Below are positions 47,582 through 56,331 of a stretch of DNA of 64,000 nucleotides, piece by piece. Each line of letters starts with the position of its first letter. Within the stretch, counting starts at the first letter, position 1. This DNA comes from Bacillus sp. BHET2 (lineage in GTDB: Bacteria > Bacillota > Bacilli > Bacillales > Bacillaceae_B). The stretch spans positions 248,001 through 312,000 of the forward strand of contig NZ_VCQN01000004.1 of assembly GCF_005938125.1 (NCBI RefSeq), in the 5' to 3' direction. The notes beneath the pieces were generated by a model. The model saw only the letters and a list, made by a program, of their open reading frames with translations, was not told the origin of the DNA and made no database searches. Made by a program: the position numbers and the translations under genes.

Positions 47582-47884
47582 ATGATGCATTTATCTCCAA
47601 TTACCATTCAGGGACATACTTTTACAGCCATATCTGTTGAACTGCCGAAAACAAATTTGCTCGTTGTGACGAGTGAAAATGGATATATAATGTGTGGAGC
47701 ACTTGATGTAGCGTTGCTTAATGAAAAGTTAAAGGACAGGGGAATTATTGCAGGAAGAGCTGTTGGCGTGAAAACGATTGATCAGCTTCTCGATTCCCCC
47801 TTGGAGTCCATTACCTATGAAGCAGCCAATCGAGGCATCCATACGGGTATGATCGGCCGGGATGCTCTAGTGAAAATGATATAA
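47582..47884 (+). CDS. yunC: YunC-like protein (DUF1805)
   Basis: 100-residue cytosolic protein of unknown function. The core NLLVVTSENGYIMCGALDVALLNEKLKDRGIIAGRAVGVKT is the DUF1805 pattern, with a conserved Cys. AAGGGAG lies nine bases before ATG and is partly in a hairpin. Order after yunD matches B. subtilis. Confidence 0.82.
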   Translation: MMHLSPITIQGHTFTAISVELPKTNLLVVTSENGYIMCGALDVALLNEKLKDRGIIAGRAVGVKTIDQLLDSPLESITYEAANRGIHTGMIGRDALVKMI

Positions 47885-47893
47885 ATAAGTTGG

Positions 47894-47937
47894 AAAGGAC
47901 CAGTTGCTTAATTGAATGGAGGCTGGTTCTTTGTTTT
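47894..47937 (+). terminator. Terminator after yunC
   Basis: Arms AAAGGACCAG / CTGGTTCTTT (one mismatch) with a long loop, then TTTGTTTTG. Confidence 0.65.
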
Positions 47938-48022
47938 GTAATAGTGGGAACAACTCAATTTCCATTCATATTCTCCTTGTAACATTGCATTATTCTTTAA
48001 TGAATAAATAACGAAATGCATC

Positions 48023-48050
48023 TTGCAAGATCGTTTTATTCCTTTATAAT
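48023..48050 (+). promoter_or_regulatory. Promoter of HD-GYP gene
   Basis: TTGCAA, 16-bp spacer, consensus TATAAT, 53 bp before the ATG. Confidence 0.7.
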
Positions 48051-48103
48051 GGAGATACTAGGAAATTTTGTCGAAAAATGAAAGAATTACATAGGAGAAT
48101 TCT

Positions 48104-49216
48104 ATGAGGCTTATATCAACGAGGGCGTTAAAACCCGGCATGGTTCTAGCTACAACGGTATATAATATGAAAGGTCAAGCTTTAATACACGATAACGTGC
48201 CGATAACCGAACGCATGATTTATAGATTGCAGGAGCTTAGTATTCAGTATGTCTATATTGAAGACTCGCTTTCTAGTGGAATCCATGTGAAGGGAACCAT
48301 TTCAAATAAAGTGAGACAACATGCTGTTTTGCATATCGAGAAGGCCTTTAATCAATTAAGCGCATCGAAGTCCCAGCCCAATCTGCTCGTGATCGAGGAT
48401 AGTGCCAAGCAATTGAAGCAGGTAATCGAGGTGGTCTTGTCTGAAGTAAAGGCAAACCAAGATCTCCTTACGATTTTGACAGATGTATTTGCATACGATT
48501 CCTATATATTTCATCATTCATTTAATGTAACACTCTATACACTTTCCGTTGGTCTCGAACTGAAACTGTCTCCGAAACAATTGGAACAGCTGGGGGTAGG
48601 GGCGATTCTGCATGATATCGGTAAGATGCTGGTATCGGAGGATGTCCTTTTGAAACCAGGTAAGCTTACAGAAGAAGAGTTCAATGAAATTAAGAAGCAC
48701 TCGGAACACGGCTTTGAAATTCTGAGGAAGCTTCATTCAGTACCCTTGGTTATTGCCCATTGTGCCTATCAACATCACGAGAGGTTGAATGGATCCGGAT
48801 ATCCTCGGGGAATCAAAGGTGAAGATATTCATCCATTTGCAAAGATTATTGCAGTGGCTGATGTGTTCGACGCTATGACATCCAACCGTGTATATCGGAA
48901 AGCTATGCTTCCCCATCAAGCACTTGAGGTATTGTATGCTGGCTCTGGCACGCTTTTCGATGCACATGTAATTGAAGCTTTCAGGTCTTCGGTTGCGATC
49001 TATCCGACCGGGATGATAGTCGATTTGAACGATGGCCGAAAAGGAATTGTCACCGATCAAAATAAAGGGGTAACAGATCGACCGGTTATCCGGATTATCG
49101 AAGAAAATGGTGAGGAGTTAAAATGTCCTTATCCCCTGGATCTAAGCAAACAATTAGACAAGATGATAACGGGATTCGACCCTGATTATGAACCTCAATC
49201 GCTTAAAATTAAATAA
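48104..49216 (+). CDS. HD-GYP domain protein, putative c-di-GMP phosphodiesterase
   Basis: 370-residue cytosolic protein. After a 110-residue N-domain of the kind that often precedes HD-GYP, residues about 140-300 are the HD-GYP domain: HHSFNVTLYT, LHDIGKM (HD pair), HSEHGFEIL, HHERLNGSGYPRG (the HHE and GYP motifs) and ADVFDAMTSNRVYR. All metal-ligand motifs appear intact, so c-di-GMP hydrolysis is plausible. The HHERLNG form replaces the usual Asp by Asn. Confidence 0.9.
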   Translation: MRLISTRALKPGMVLATTVYNMKGQALIHDNVPITERMIYRLQELSIQYVYIEDSLSSGIHVKGTISNKVRQHAVLHIEKAFNQLSASKSQPNLLVIEDSAKQLKQVIEVVLSEVKANQDLLTILTDVFAYDSYIFHHSFNVTLYTLSVGLELKLSPKQLEQLGVGAILHDIGKMLVSEDVLLKPGKLTEEEFNEIKKHSEHGFEILRKLHSVPLVIAHCAYQHHERLNGSGYPRGIKGEDIHPFAKIIAVADVFDAMTSNRVYRKAMLPHQALEVLYAGSGTLFDAHVIEAFRSSVAIYPTGMIVDLNDGRKGIVTDQNKGVTDRPVIRIIEENGEELKCPYPLDLSKQLDKMITGFDPDYEPQSLKIK

Positions 49217-49230
49217 ATATTTGCGTTAAA

Positions 49231-49274
49231 CCCCTCTTACTGTGCATACAAATAGCTTGTAAGGGGGGATTTTT
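49231..49274 (+). terminator. Terminator/attenuator-like hairpin overlapping yunB RBS
   Basis: CCCCTCTTAC (49231-49240) pairs with GTAAGGGGGG (49259-49268) with a bulge, then seven T. The right arm is also the yunB ribosome site, and the T-run runs into its TTG start. Confidence 0.65.
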
Positions 49275-50039
49275 TTGTCAAAGTTTAAAACGCACAAACC
49301 CCGAAGAGGAGGGCCGCTGCCTTTTCGATATGTTATGATCATTACGTTTCTCTTTTTTATGATTTCGACTGGATTTGGATTGTGGATCATTAACAAAGGG
49401 TTGAAGCCTACGCTTCTTGCTTATGCAGAAACGCAAACAAGCAGAATCGGAACCTTGGTTATCAATAAAGCGATTAACAAGAAAATTGCTGACGTTCTTG
49501 ATATTGCAGATATAACGGAAGAAGTGAAAAACTCAGATGGTGACATCGTTTCCTTTAAATACAATACCCAGACGATCAATCGGGTTCAGGCAGAGATTAC
49601 GAATTTAGTACAGCAAAACCTCCAAGAAGCAGAGGAAGGCAATATAGAAAATCTTGAATTCATCACTGAAGTTGAAATCGATAAGTCGAAATCAAAAGCA
49701 TCAAAAGGTATCACCTATTCGGTTCCACTAGGGCAAGCAACCAACAACGTGCTGCTCGGTAACTTAGGACCGAAGATACCTATCCAGTTCCACTCCATCG
49801 GTGATGTCCGTTCAGATGTGAAAACGACCGTAGAACAGTTTGGTATTAATAATGCTGTTGTAAAAGTATTTGTGGAGCTTGAAGTAAATGTGCAAATCAT
49901 CATTCCTTTTGCAACGAAAACAGAAACCATTAAACAGGATATTCTGGTTGCCATGGGAACAGTTCATCTGGATGTGCCTCAATTTTATAATAACGGAGGG
50001 GGAGATTCCCAACCTTCCATTGAATTTCCCACAAATTAG
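49275..50039 (+). CDS. yunB: YunB: sporulation protein
   Basis: 254-residue protein with a basic N-terminus and one transmembrane segment (FRYVMIITFLFFMISTGFGLWII, about 17-39); the rest would be outside the membrane. Conserved stretches include YAETQTSRIGTLVINKAI and SVPLGQATNNVLLGNLGPKIPI, with C-terminal hydrophobic strands. YunB contributes to spore formation in B. subtilis under mother-cell control. Initiation is at TTG with a GGGGGG site eight bases upstream. Confidence 0.88.
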   Translation: MSKFKTHKPRRGGPLPFRYVMIITFLFFMISTGFGLWIINKGLKPTLLAYAETQTSRIGTLVINKAINKKIADVLDIADITEEVKNSDGDIVSFKYNTQTINRVQAEITNLVQQNLQEAEEGNIENLEFITEVEIDKSKSKASKGITYSVPLGQATNNVLLGNLGPKIPIQFHSIGDVRSDVKTTVEQFGINNAVVKVFVELEVNVQIIIPFATKTETIKQDILVAMGTVHLDVPQFYNNGGGDSQPSIEFPTN

Positions 50040-50052
50040 TTCGGGAAAAAAG

Positions 50053-50081
50053 TTGTCAAAAGAATAATAGTTTGTTATATT
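50053..50081 (+). promoter_or_regulatory. Promoter of the lysine-riboswitch transcript
   Basis: TTGTCA, 17-bp spacer, TATATT. Placed 34 bp before the aptamer. Confidence 0.75.
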
Positions 50082-50114
50082 AATAAAGAAAATTTTATAA
50101 AACACCACATCATC

Positions 50115-50365
50115 AGTCCGATGGGGTAGAGGCGCAGGGTTCAAGAGTAATCTGTTTGAGGATGACAACGTAGAGAACAGACGAAAGGGAACTTTTGCCG
50201 AAGTAAATAAACATGTCAACTGTGTATTTGCTGGGGTTATCTTGAAAAAGGATAACACTGTCATTATAGGGCAATCTCTATAATGGGGAGCTACAGATCG
50301 TGATGGAGCACATACATTACTTATAAAGGTAATGATAGTTACTCTATCGTTGCCTTTTTTTATTA
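50115..50365 (+). promoter_or_regulatory. Lysine riboswitch (L-box) with terminator
   Basis: The long aptamer shows GGTAGAGGCGCAGGG, TCAAGAGTAA, GAGGATGAC, GAAAGGGAACTTTTGCCGAA, a GCTGGGGTTATC stem, CACTGTCA and the closing GGGGAGCTAC, in the order known for LYS elements. A terminator (about 50325-50362, arms AAGGTAATGATAG / CTATCGTTGCCTT, seven T) precedes the transporter gene. Lysine should switch the gene off. Confidence 0.93.
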
Positions 50366-50416
50366 TCCTCTATCATGCTACGTTTGTTCCCCCCTATCAA
50401 TTAGGAGGAGGACACA

Positions 50417-51979
50417 ATGGAAAACACGATTTACTCACTATTACCACCCCTTTTAGCCATACTTATGGTTATACTCACAAGACGGGTTCTACTTTCATTA
50501 GGAGTAGGAATTGTCGCTTCTGCCTTTTTACTGGCGGATTTCTCAATTACGAAAACATTCAACTTTATGTGGGACGCCTTTAAAGGCATCTTTGTCGCAG
50601 ATGGAGCACTTAATACTTGGAATGTCTATATCATATTCTTCTTACTTATTCTTGGTGTCATTACTGCATTTGTTAACATTTCAGGCGGTAGCCGGGCATT
50701 CGGGGAATGGGCGATGAAGCGTGTAAAGACAAGACAAGGCGCACAGCTTCTTGCTGCTGTTCTAGGTATCATAATTTTTATTGATGACTATTTTAACGCC
50801 CTTGCGGTTGGACAGGTTTCAAGACCGATTACAGACCGTCATAGAATCTCACGTGCAAAGCTTGCCTATATCATTGACTCGACTTCTGCACCTATCTGTG
50901 TCGTTTCACCGATTTCAAGCTGGGGAGCATATATTATCGGGATCATTGGTTCGATTCTGGCTACACACAGTATCACGGAATACACAGCGTTTTCAGCCTT
51001 CATCCAAATGATTCCAATGAATCTTTATGTATGGGCGGCTGTCTTACTCGTCATCATGGTTGCCTATAAAGGATTGGACTTTGGGAAAATGAAGGAACAC
51101 GAAGTCAGAGCAATTGAAACAGGAGCGCTTTATGACCCTGATAAAGAGATCCCTGGAGAATTGAAAAATGATCTTCCTGTCAGTTCAAAAGGTACTGTTG
51201 GAGATCTTGTCTGGCCGATTGTTGCACTTGTGATCGGCACAGTTTCTATGATGCTGTGGACGGGGTATCAAGAAGTGGGCTCATTCGACATATTGCCGAT
51301 TTTTGAAAATACGGATGTGACTAAATCATTATTGTACGGTGGTTTATTCGGTCTTCTAGTTGCTCTGATCTTCTTCCTTCGTCAAGTCAGCTTGAATGGA
51401 ATTGGAGCGGGAGCCATTGGTACAGCTGTCGTAGAAGGAATCAAGTCAATGCTTCCAGCGGTATATATACTCATCTTTGCCTGGACGATTGTGACACTAA
51501 TCGACCAATTGCAAACAGGTACGTATCTTGCTGGACTGGTTGAACAGTCTAGCCTTCCGATGCAGGCATTGCCGGTCATTTTATTCCTGGTAGCGGGAAT
51601 CATGGCTTTCTCTACAGGTACATCTTGGGGATCATTCGGAATCCTGCTTCCGATTGCTGGGGAAATCGCCGCAGCAACAGATGTAAGTATCTTACTTCCT
51701 GCAATGGCTGCCGTTTTAGCCGGGTCCGTTCTGGGTGACCATTGTTCACCGATTTCGGATACAACCATTCTTTCTTCTACAGGAGCAGGAAGCAATCATA
51801 TTGATCACGTGATCACGCAGTTACCATATGCCATCATAGGTGCTGTGGTGGCTTCCATTGGATACCTTGTATTAGGATTCACTGGAAGTACACTGCTTGG
51901 ATTAGCAGTTGTGATTATTCTGATCGTTGCATTCGCCTTGCTATTTGGTGAAAAAGCAAAGCCGGCTCCAACTGAATAA
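50417..51979 (+). CDS. NhaC-superfamily transporter, probable lysine transporter
   Basis: 520-residue membrane protein with eleven or twelve helices, of the NhaC/ArsB-like ion-transporter superfamily. Motifs: IIFIDDYFNALAVGQVSRPITD, SAPICVVSPISSWGAY, GTSWGSFGILLPIAGEIA and GDHCSPISDTTILSSTGA. NhaC members are annotated as Na+/H+ antiporters, but the lysine riboswitch upstream points to lysine as the substrate, as predicted for the LysW group. RBS AGGAGG. A terminator follows. Confidence 0.88.
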   Translation: MENTIYSLLPPLLAILMVILTRRVLLSLGVGIVASAFLLADFSITKTFNFMWDAFKGIFVADGALNTWNVYIIFFLLILGVITAFVNISGGSRAFGEWAMKRVKTRQGAQLLAAVLGIIIFIDDYFNALAVGQVSRPITDRHRISRAKLAYIIDSTSAPICVVSPISSWGAYIIGIIGSILATHSITEYTAFSAFIQMIPMNLYVWAAVLLVIMVAYKGLDFGKMKEHEVRAIETGALYDPDKEIPGELKNDLPVSSKGTVGDLVWPIVALVIGTVSMMLWTGYQEVGSFDILPIFENTDVTKSLLYGGLFGLLVALIFFLRQVSLNGIGAGAIGTAVVEGIKSMLPAVYILIFAWTIVTLIDQLQTGTYLAGLVEQSSLPMQALPVILFLVAGIMAFSTGTSWGSFGILLPIAGEIAAATDVSILLPAMAAVLAGSVLGDHCSPISDTTILSSTGAGSNHIDHVITQLPYAIIGAVVASIGYLVLGFTGSTLLGLAVVIILIVAFALLFGEKAKPAPTE

Positions 51980-51988
51980 GAGCACACG

Positions 51989-52022
51989 AAACCCAGGAGA
52001 TATTTTTGCTCCTGGGTTTTTT
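51989..52022 (+). terminator. Terminator of the NhaC-type gene
   Basis: Arms AAACCCAGGAG / CTCCTGGGTTT, then seven T. Confidence 0.9.
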
Positions 52023-52164
52023 TATGGAGCTCAAAGTGAAGAATCATTAAAAAATCTTCTGAACCTTTGTCCCCCTGAGTCTTCATGATTCGACAAAATT
52101 CTTATGGTGATATAGTACCGGTATTCCTTTTTTGAATTTCTGTATGTAACGTTAAAATAAAGCT

Positions 52165-52193
52165 TTGACAATTGTCCAAGAACTAGCTATACT
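52165..52193 (+). promoter_or_regulatory. Promoter of the NSS transporter operon
   Basis: Consensus TTGACA, 17-bp spacer, TATACT. An 80-bp leader follows containing TACCTTAAAAGGTA but no riboswitch or T-box I recognise. Confidence 0.8.
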
Positions 52194-52274
52194 GACTTTA
52201 GATTAAAATAATCTGAAAATATAAAAATTTCAAATACCTTAAAAGGTAGTTGGAAAGAACTAGGGGGGAACAAA

Positions 52275-53801
52275 ATGGAGAAACGTGCACAATTTGGTAC
52301 ACGAGCAGGATTTATTCTAGCTGCTGTCGGCTCGGCAATCGGACTCGGAAACATTTGGCGTTTTCCAGCAGTAGCGTATGAAAATGGTGGTGGAGCATTC
52401 TTTATTCCTTATTTATTCGCTCTTCTAACAGCAGGTATTCCATTATTAGTACTTGAATTCACAATTGGTCATAAGTTCCGTGGTTCAGCACCGTTATCTT
52501 ATTTCCGTCTTAATAAGAAAACCGAATGGCTTGGCTGGTGGCAAGTATTAATTGCCTTTGTCATTTCAACCTACTATGCCGTCATTATCGCCTGGGCGAT
52601 GTCGTATAGTGTGTTTTCATTCAATTTAGGGTGGGGAACAGATACAGAAACATTTTTGTTCAGCGACTATTTGAACCTTTCTGTTGACCCGGGTCAAACA
52701 GGCAGCGTGGTTCCTGGTGTCTTCATTCCGCTAGTCATCGTATGGGCCGTTACGCTTGGAATCCTCTTCAAAGGAGTTAAGAAAGGGATCGAAGTAGCGA
52801 ATAAAATCTTTATTCCAGCACTTGTCATTTTATTTTTAATTATTGTTGTTCGCGCTTTAACTTTACCTGGTGCGATGGAGGGGCTAGACGCATTCTTCAA
52901 ACCAGACTTCAGTAAAATTGCTGATCCCGGCGTATGGGTGGCAGCATATGGACAGATATTCTTTAGTTTATCCATTGCCTTTGCCATCATGATTACGTAC
53001 TCAAGTTATCTGCCTAAAAAATCGGATATTACGAATAATGCATTTATCACAGGTTTCAGTAATTCCGGCTTTGAATTATTAGCAGGTATCGGTGTATTTG
53101 CGGCGTTAGGGTTCATGGCACAATCTCAAGGTGTTGCAGTGCAGGATGTTGTGAGTGGTGGCGTTGGATTAGCCTTTGTTGTATTCCCTCAAATCATTAA
53201 CGAATTTCCAGCATTCAACGAAGTATTTGGATTCTTATTCTTTGCTTCCCTTGTCCTTGCCGGTTTGTCATCGTTAATTTCGATATCTGAAACGTATGTA
53301 GCAGCTGTTTCAGAGAAGTTCGGGATCTCCCGTAACAAAGCCGTTATATTCGGTGGCGGACTTTCAGCTGTCATCTCTATCCTTTTTGCAACTCAGGGAG
53401 GACTATTGTTCCTGGATGTAGCGGATTACTTCATCAACCAATTTGGAGTAGCGTTTGTAGGATTAGTGGAAGTATTAGTGGTTGCATGGTTCCTGCGCAA
53501 ACTTGGAACATTCCAATCCCATGCCAATGGTATCTCAGATATTCAGCTTGGAGCTTGGTGGAAAGTATGTTTGGGAGTCATCACACCAATCGTCCTAGGT
53601 TGGATGATGTTCGGTTTATTCAAAATGAACTTACTTAAAGAATTTGACAACGAAACTGGAAACTACGGAGGCTATTCTGATACTTTCGTGCTTTACAGTG
53701 GATGGTTTGTGGCAGCCTTTGCGATCCTGATAGGGGTAGCATTCGGATTTAAACGCTGGCATGCAAAAACAGATGCTGAAAGCTATAAGGAGGTAAGCTA
53801 A
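52275..53801 (+). CDS. Neurotransmitter:sodium symporter (NSS/SNF) family transporter
   Basis: 508-residue Na+-coupled amino-acid transporter with twelve helices. The family start GTRAGFILAAVGSAIGLGNIWRFP (unwound helix 1, Na+ site) and the helix-6 region FFSLSIAFAIMITYSSYLPKKSDI are intact. The tiny downstream MetS gene suggests methionine and/or alanine as substrate, as in Corynebacterium MetPS. RBS AGGGGGG. The two genes are one base apart. Confidence 0.93.
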   Translation: MEKRAQFGTRAGFILAAVGSAIGLGNIWRFPAVAYENGGGAFFIPYLFALLTAGIPLLVLEFTIGHKFRGSAPLSYFRLNKKTEWLGWWQVLIAFVISTYYAVIIAWAMSYSVFSFNLGWGTDTETFLFSDYLNLSVDPGQTGSVVPGVFIPLVIVWAVTLGILFKGVKKGIEVANKIFIPALVILFLIIVVRALTLPGAMEGLDAFFKPDFSKIADPGVWVAAYGQIFFSLSIAFAIMITYSSYLPKKSDITNNAFITGFSNSGFELLAGIGVFAALGFMAQSQGVAVQDVVSGGVGLAFVVFPQIINEFPAFNEVFGFLFFASLVLAGLSSLISISETYVAAVSEKFGISRNKAVIFGGGLSAVISILFATQGGLLFLDVADYFINQFGVAFVGLVEVLVVAWFLRKLGTFQSHANGISDIQLGAWWKVCLGVITPIVLGWMMFGLFKMNLLKEFDNETGNYGGYSDTFVLYSGWFVAAFAILIGVAFGFKRWHAKTDAESYKEVS

Positions 53802-53802
53802 C

Positions 53803-53910
53803 ATGAGTGGTAGCGCGATTGCAATGATGGTTGTAGGTATGGTCATCATCTGGGGTGGATTAGCAGCTAGTATCATGAACGCTGTTTCCAAGTCAAAGAA
53901 ACAAGTATAA
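53803..53910 (+). CDS. metS: MetS-type NSS transporter small subunit (35 aa)
   Basis: A 35-residue single-helix membrane protein starting MSGSAIAMMVVGMVIIWGGL, with a basic tail ending SKKQV. This is the size and pattern of MetS-family small subunits required for activity of some bacterial NSS methionine/alanine importers. AAGGAGGT lies ten bases before ATG; one base separates it from the transporter stop, so it is co-translated. Confidence 0.88.
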   Translation: MSGSAIAMMVVGMVIIWGGLAASIMNAVSKSKKQV

Positions 53911-53918
53911 AAGGAAGA

Positions 53919-53951
53919 AGCAGACGATGGGTCTCCATTGTCTGCTTTTTT
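53919..53951. terminator. Bidirectional terminator between metS and lytH
   Basis: Arms AGCAGACGATGG / CCATTGTCTGCT (one mismatch) followed by T6; the T-run touches the lytH stop codon. Confidence 0.85.
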
Positions 53952-54948
53952 AGTGCTTCTTGTTTTCGATTCGTTCCTGACGCTCCCACATCCTTAAATG
54001 AGGATAGGGATCAAAGGACCATTCCGTCAAACCATTATCCTTATACATACCGTAATGTAAGTGAGGGGGGAATTTCCCCGAAGTTCCAGGAGGTCCATAT
54101 CCAGAGCTTCCAACACCGCCGATCATCATGCCAGGTTCAACGACTTGTCCTACTTGAAGATCTTTAGCGAAACCACTCAAGTGGGCGAAGTAATGATACG
54201 TATTATTGATGTCACGTATCCCGATCCGCCAGCCTCCATAACGGTTCCAACCCTTCATCTCAATGATTCCATAAGATGTAGCCCTTACAGGGACCCCGTA
54301 ATCCGCAAATAGGTCCGTCCCTTCATGAATGCGTCTTCCGCCCCATCCACGGGCATCACCCCAAGTGTTTCGGTAGCTGTAATTGAATCGCAATGGGAGT
54401 GGGAAGGCTTTCTTATTTAAATGAATCGTTCCGTACTGTTTATATATTTTAGCATTTCCCATTATGATGCTGACAGTTTTATCACGCTTGTAATAGTCCC
54501 AGAGGGCAAGCTTAAAGTTGTCCCGATCAATGCCATATCCCAAGATGTAGTCTGTTAAGGCAGCAAGAATGTCTTCATCACTCTTCAGGCTCGCTTTTCC
54601 ATCAAGGTTCCCATCTCGACCGATTCCGCCGAATAGAGCAATCGTTTCAGGATTGTCATCTTCAGTGTTAGGATTTAGAGGACCGACCCATTTTTCAGAC
54701 TCCATATAAATTGATATAAGAGAAGATGGCTTATCCCTGTCCTTACGGGCAAAGCTGAGACTACGCTCGTATTGATCGATTGCGGCTAAGTAGTACCAGG
54801 GGATTTGGGTCAGGGCCTCACTTTTTTGGAATAGTTCCATACGTTTTGTGTGAATCTCTTCATCTGTCAGCGTTTCTGCTGCGCTGGAGAGAGAGGGACT
54901 TGCAAACATGAAAAATGCAACAAGGGTAAAGACCAATCGTTTGTACAA
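53950..54948 (-). CDS. lytH: LytH-type M23 peptidase (spore cortex L-Ala-D-Glu endopeptidase)
   Basis: Exported zinc peptidase expected to trim cortex peptidoglycan side chains late in sporulation. Residues 1-27 are a signal peptide ending near SSAAE. The C-terminal M23 domain (about 200-320) has GRRIHEGTDLFADYG (HxxxD zinc motif) and PHLHYGM (HxH). ATG is absent: GTG 54957 overlaps the RBS, whereas TTG 54948 has GGAG eight bases upstream. In B. subtilis, lytH (yunA) lies next to yunB; here the lysine and NSS transporter genes separate them. Confidence 0.88.
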   Translation of the reverse strand: MYKRLVFTLVAFFMFASPSLSSAAETLTDEEIHTKRMELFQKSEALTQIPWYYLAAIDQYERSLSFARKDRDKPSSLISIYMESEKWVGPLNPNTEDDNPETIALFGGIGRDGNLDGKASLKSDEDILAALTDYILGYGIDRDNFKLALWDYYKRDKTVSIIMGNAKIYKQYGTIHLNKKAFPLPLRFNYSYRNTWGDARGWGGRRIHEGTDLFADYGVPVRATSYGIIEMKGWNRYGGWRIGIRDINNTYHYFAHLSGFAKDLQVGQVVEPGMMIGGVGSSGYGPPGTSGKFPPHLHYGMYKDNGLTEWSFDPYPHLRMWERQERIENKKH

Positions 54949-55176
54949 AATAATCACTCCATTTTTAGGGACCTATTAGTAGTTTGTATCGTTCTCAAGG
55001 ATTCATAATCATCAATAAATGGTAATAGGGTAACACATGCTTGTTTTCACTTTTTTAGTATGATAAAGTGACAAAAGAAGTATATTGATGATGGCTTTAT
55101 TTACATAAGATGAACGATCAAGATAGCGTTTCACTCTTTGCCTAAGTCAGAATATTTAGGATTGGAGATGAGGGGT

Positions 55177-56094
55177 ATGAGCAAGAAAGATGAACACATT
55201 CGTAAACCGGATTGGCTTAAAATTAAGCTAAATACGAACGATAACTATATGGGCTTAAAAAAGATGATGCGTGAAAACAACCTTCACACAGTATGTGAAG
55301 AGGCTCGTTGTCCTAATATTCATGAGTGCTGGGGAACTAGACGTACAGCTACATTCATGATTCTCGGAGATATTTGTACACGTGCATGTCGTTTTTGTGC
55401 TGTGAAAACAGGCCTTCCGACTGAATTAGATTTGAAAGAACCGGAACGCGTGGCCGATTCTGTACAAATGATGAATCTAAAGCATGTCGTGATTACGGCT
55501 GTTGCTCGTGATGACTTAAAAGACGGTGGTTCTCAGGTCTTTGCTGAAACGGTTCGTGCCATTCGTCGTAAAAGTCCATTCACATCGATCGAAGTATTAC
55601 CTTCAGATATGGGTGGGATTTTCGATAACATTAAGACACTAATGGATGCGAAGCCAGACATTATGAACTACAATGTCGAAACTGTTCGCCGCTTGACTCC
55701 AAGGGTTCGTGCCCGTGCCACTTACGATCGTACTCTGGAATTCCTACGTCGTGCAAAAGAATTAAATCCTGATATCCCGACAAAATCTAGTATCATGGTT
55801 GGACTTGGAGAAACGAAGGAAGAAATTCTTGAAACGATGGATGACTTGCGTGCACACCATGTCGATATCGTGACATTAGGTCAATACCTGCAACCTTCCA
55901 AGAAACACTTGAAAGTTCAAAAATATTATCACCCTGATGAATTTGCTGAATTGCGTGAAGCAGCGATGGAAAAAGGCTTCAGTCACTGTGAAGCGGGTCC
56001 TCTTGTTCGTTCTTCTTATCATGCAGACGAGCAAGTGAACGCAGCTGCAAAAGCAAAGCAGGCAAAAGGTGAGCAAGAAGTTCAAAAAGCCTAA
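55177..56094 (+). CDS. lipA: Lipoyl synthase
   Basis: Radical-SAM enzyme inserting two sulfurs into protein-bound octanoyl groups, 305 residues. The auxiliary cluster cysteines are in [12 protein letters not shown] (C-x4-C-x5-C), the SAM cluster is CTRACRFC (CxxxCxxC) and the C-terminal Ser motif is [12 protein letters not shown] 55177 follows GGAGATGAGGGG; the 13-codon extension is not conserved. It depends on Fe-S supply (sufCDSUB) and modifies GcvH, both encoded in this window. Confidence 0.96.
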   Translation: MSKKDEHIRKPDWLKIKLNTNDNYMGLKKMMRENNLHTVCEEARCPNIHECWGTRRTATFMILGDICTRACRFCAVKTGLPTELDLKEPERVADSVQMMNLKHVVITAVARDDLKDGGSQVFAETVRAIRRKSPFTSIEVLPSDMGGIFDNIKTLMDAKPDIMNYNVETVRRLTPRVRARATYDRTLEFLRRAKELNPDIPTKSSIMVGLGETKEEILETMDDLRAHHVDIVTLGQYLQPSKKHLKVQKYYHPDEFAELREAAMEKGFSHCEAGPLVRSSYHADEQVNAAAKAKQAKGEQEVQKA

Positions 56095-56108
56095 TTTCAC
56101 ATAATAGT

Positions 56109-56156
56109 AAAGGACTGACTTGAAGGAGAAGCTCTCTAACAGTCAGTCCTTTTTGT
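56109..56156 (+). terminator. lipA terminator
   Basis: Perfect twelve-base arms AAAGGACTGACT / AGTCAGTCCTTT with a 20-nt loop, then TTG. Confidence 0.85.
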
Positions 56157-56169
56157 AGCAGAAGAAAAA

Positions 56170-56330
56170 GGCGGAGCTGGCCTTACTAAGCCGTCTCCGC
56201 TTTTCTTGTTGTCGAGCTCCGGCGGCTAGTCCCTCGAGGTCACAACTGAAAAATCCCATAAGGCAAAAGGCGCCTTTTGGGATTTCCCAGTTGTGCTTGT
56301 CGGGCCTGACCAAGCCGTCTCCGCTTTTCT
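56170..56330. repeat. Palindromic intergenic element with direct-repeat ends
   Basis: An exact 19-bp direct repeat AAGCCGTCTCCGCTTTTCT occurs at 56188-56206 and 56312-56330. Between them is an 18-bp imperfect inverted repeat starting CACAACTG (about 56241) and ending CAGTTGTG, itself enclosing the palindrome AAAAGGCGCCTTTT. GC content is clearly above its surroundings. It looks like a mobile, MITE-like repeat of Bacillaceae intergenic DNA. Its end is one base from the yutC stop codon. Confidence 0.75.
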
Positions 56331-56331
56331 G

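Noticed and set aside
52194..52274. Riboswitch or T-box leader of the NSS transporter
   Set aside because: The leader is only about 80 bases and shows none of the conserved segments of known riboswitches or T-boxes.
54310..54322. GGGACGGACCT motif inside lytH
   Set aside because: It encodes part of the conserved HEGTDLF zinc motif, so it is coincidental rather than a repeat copy.
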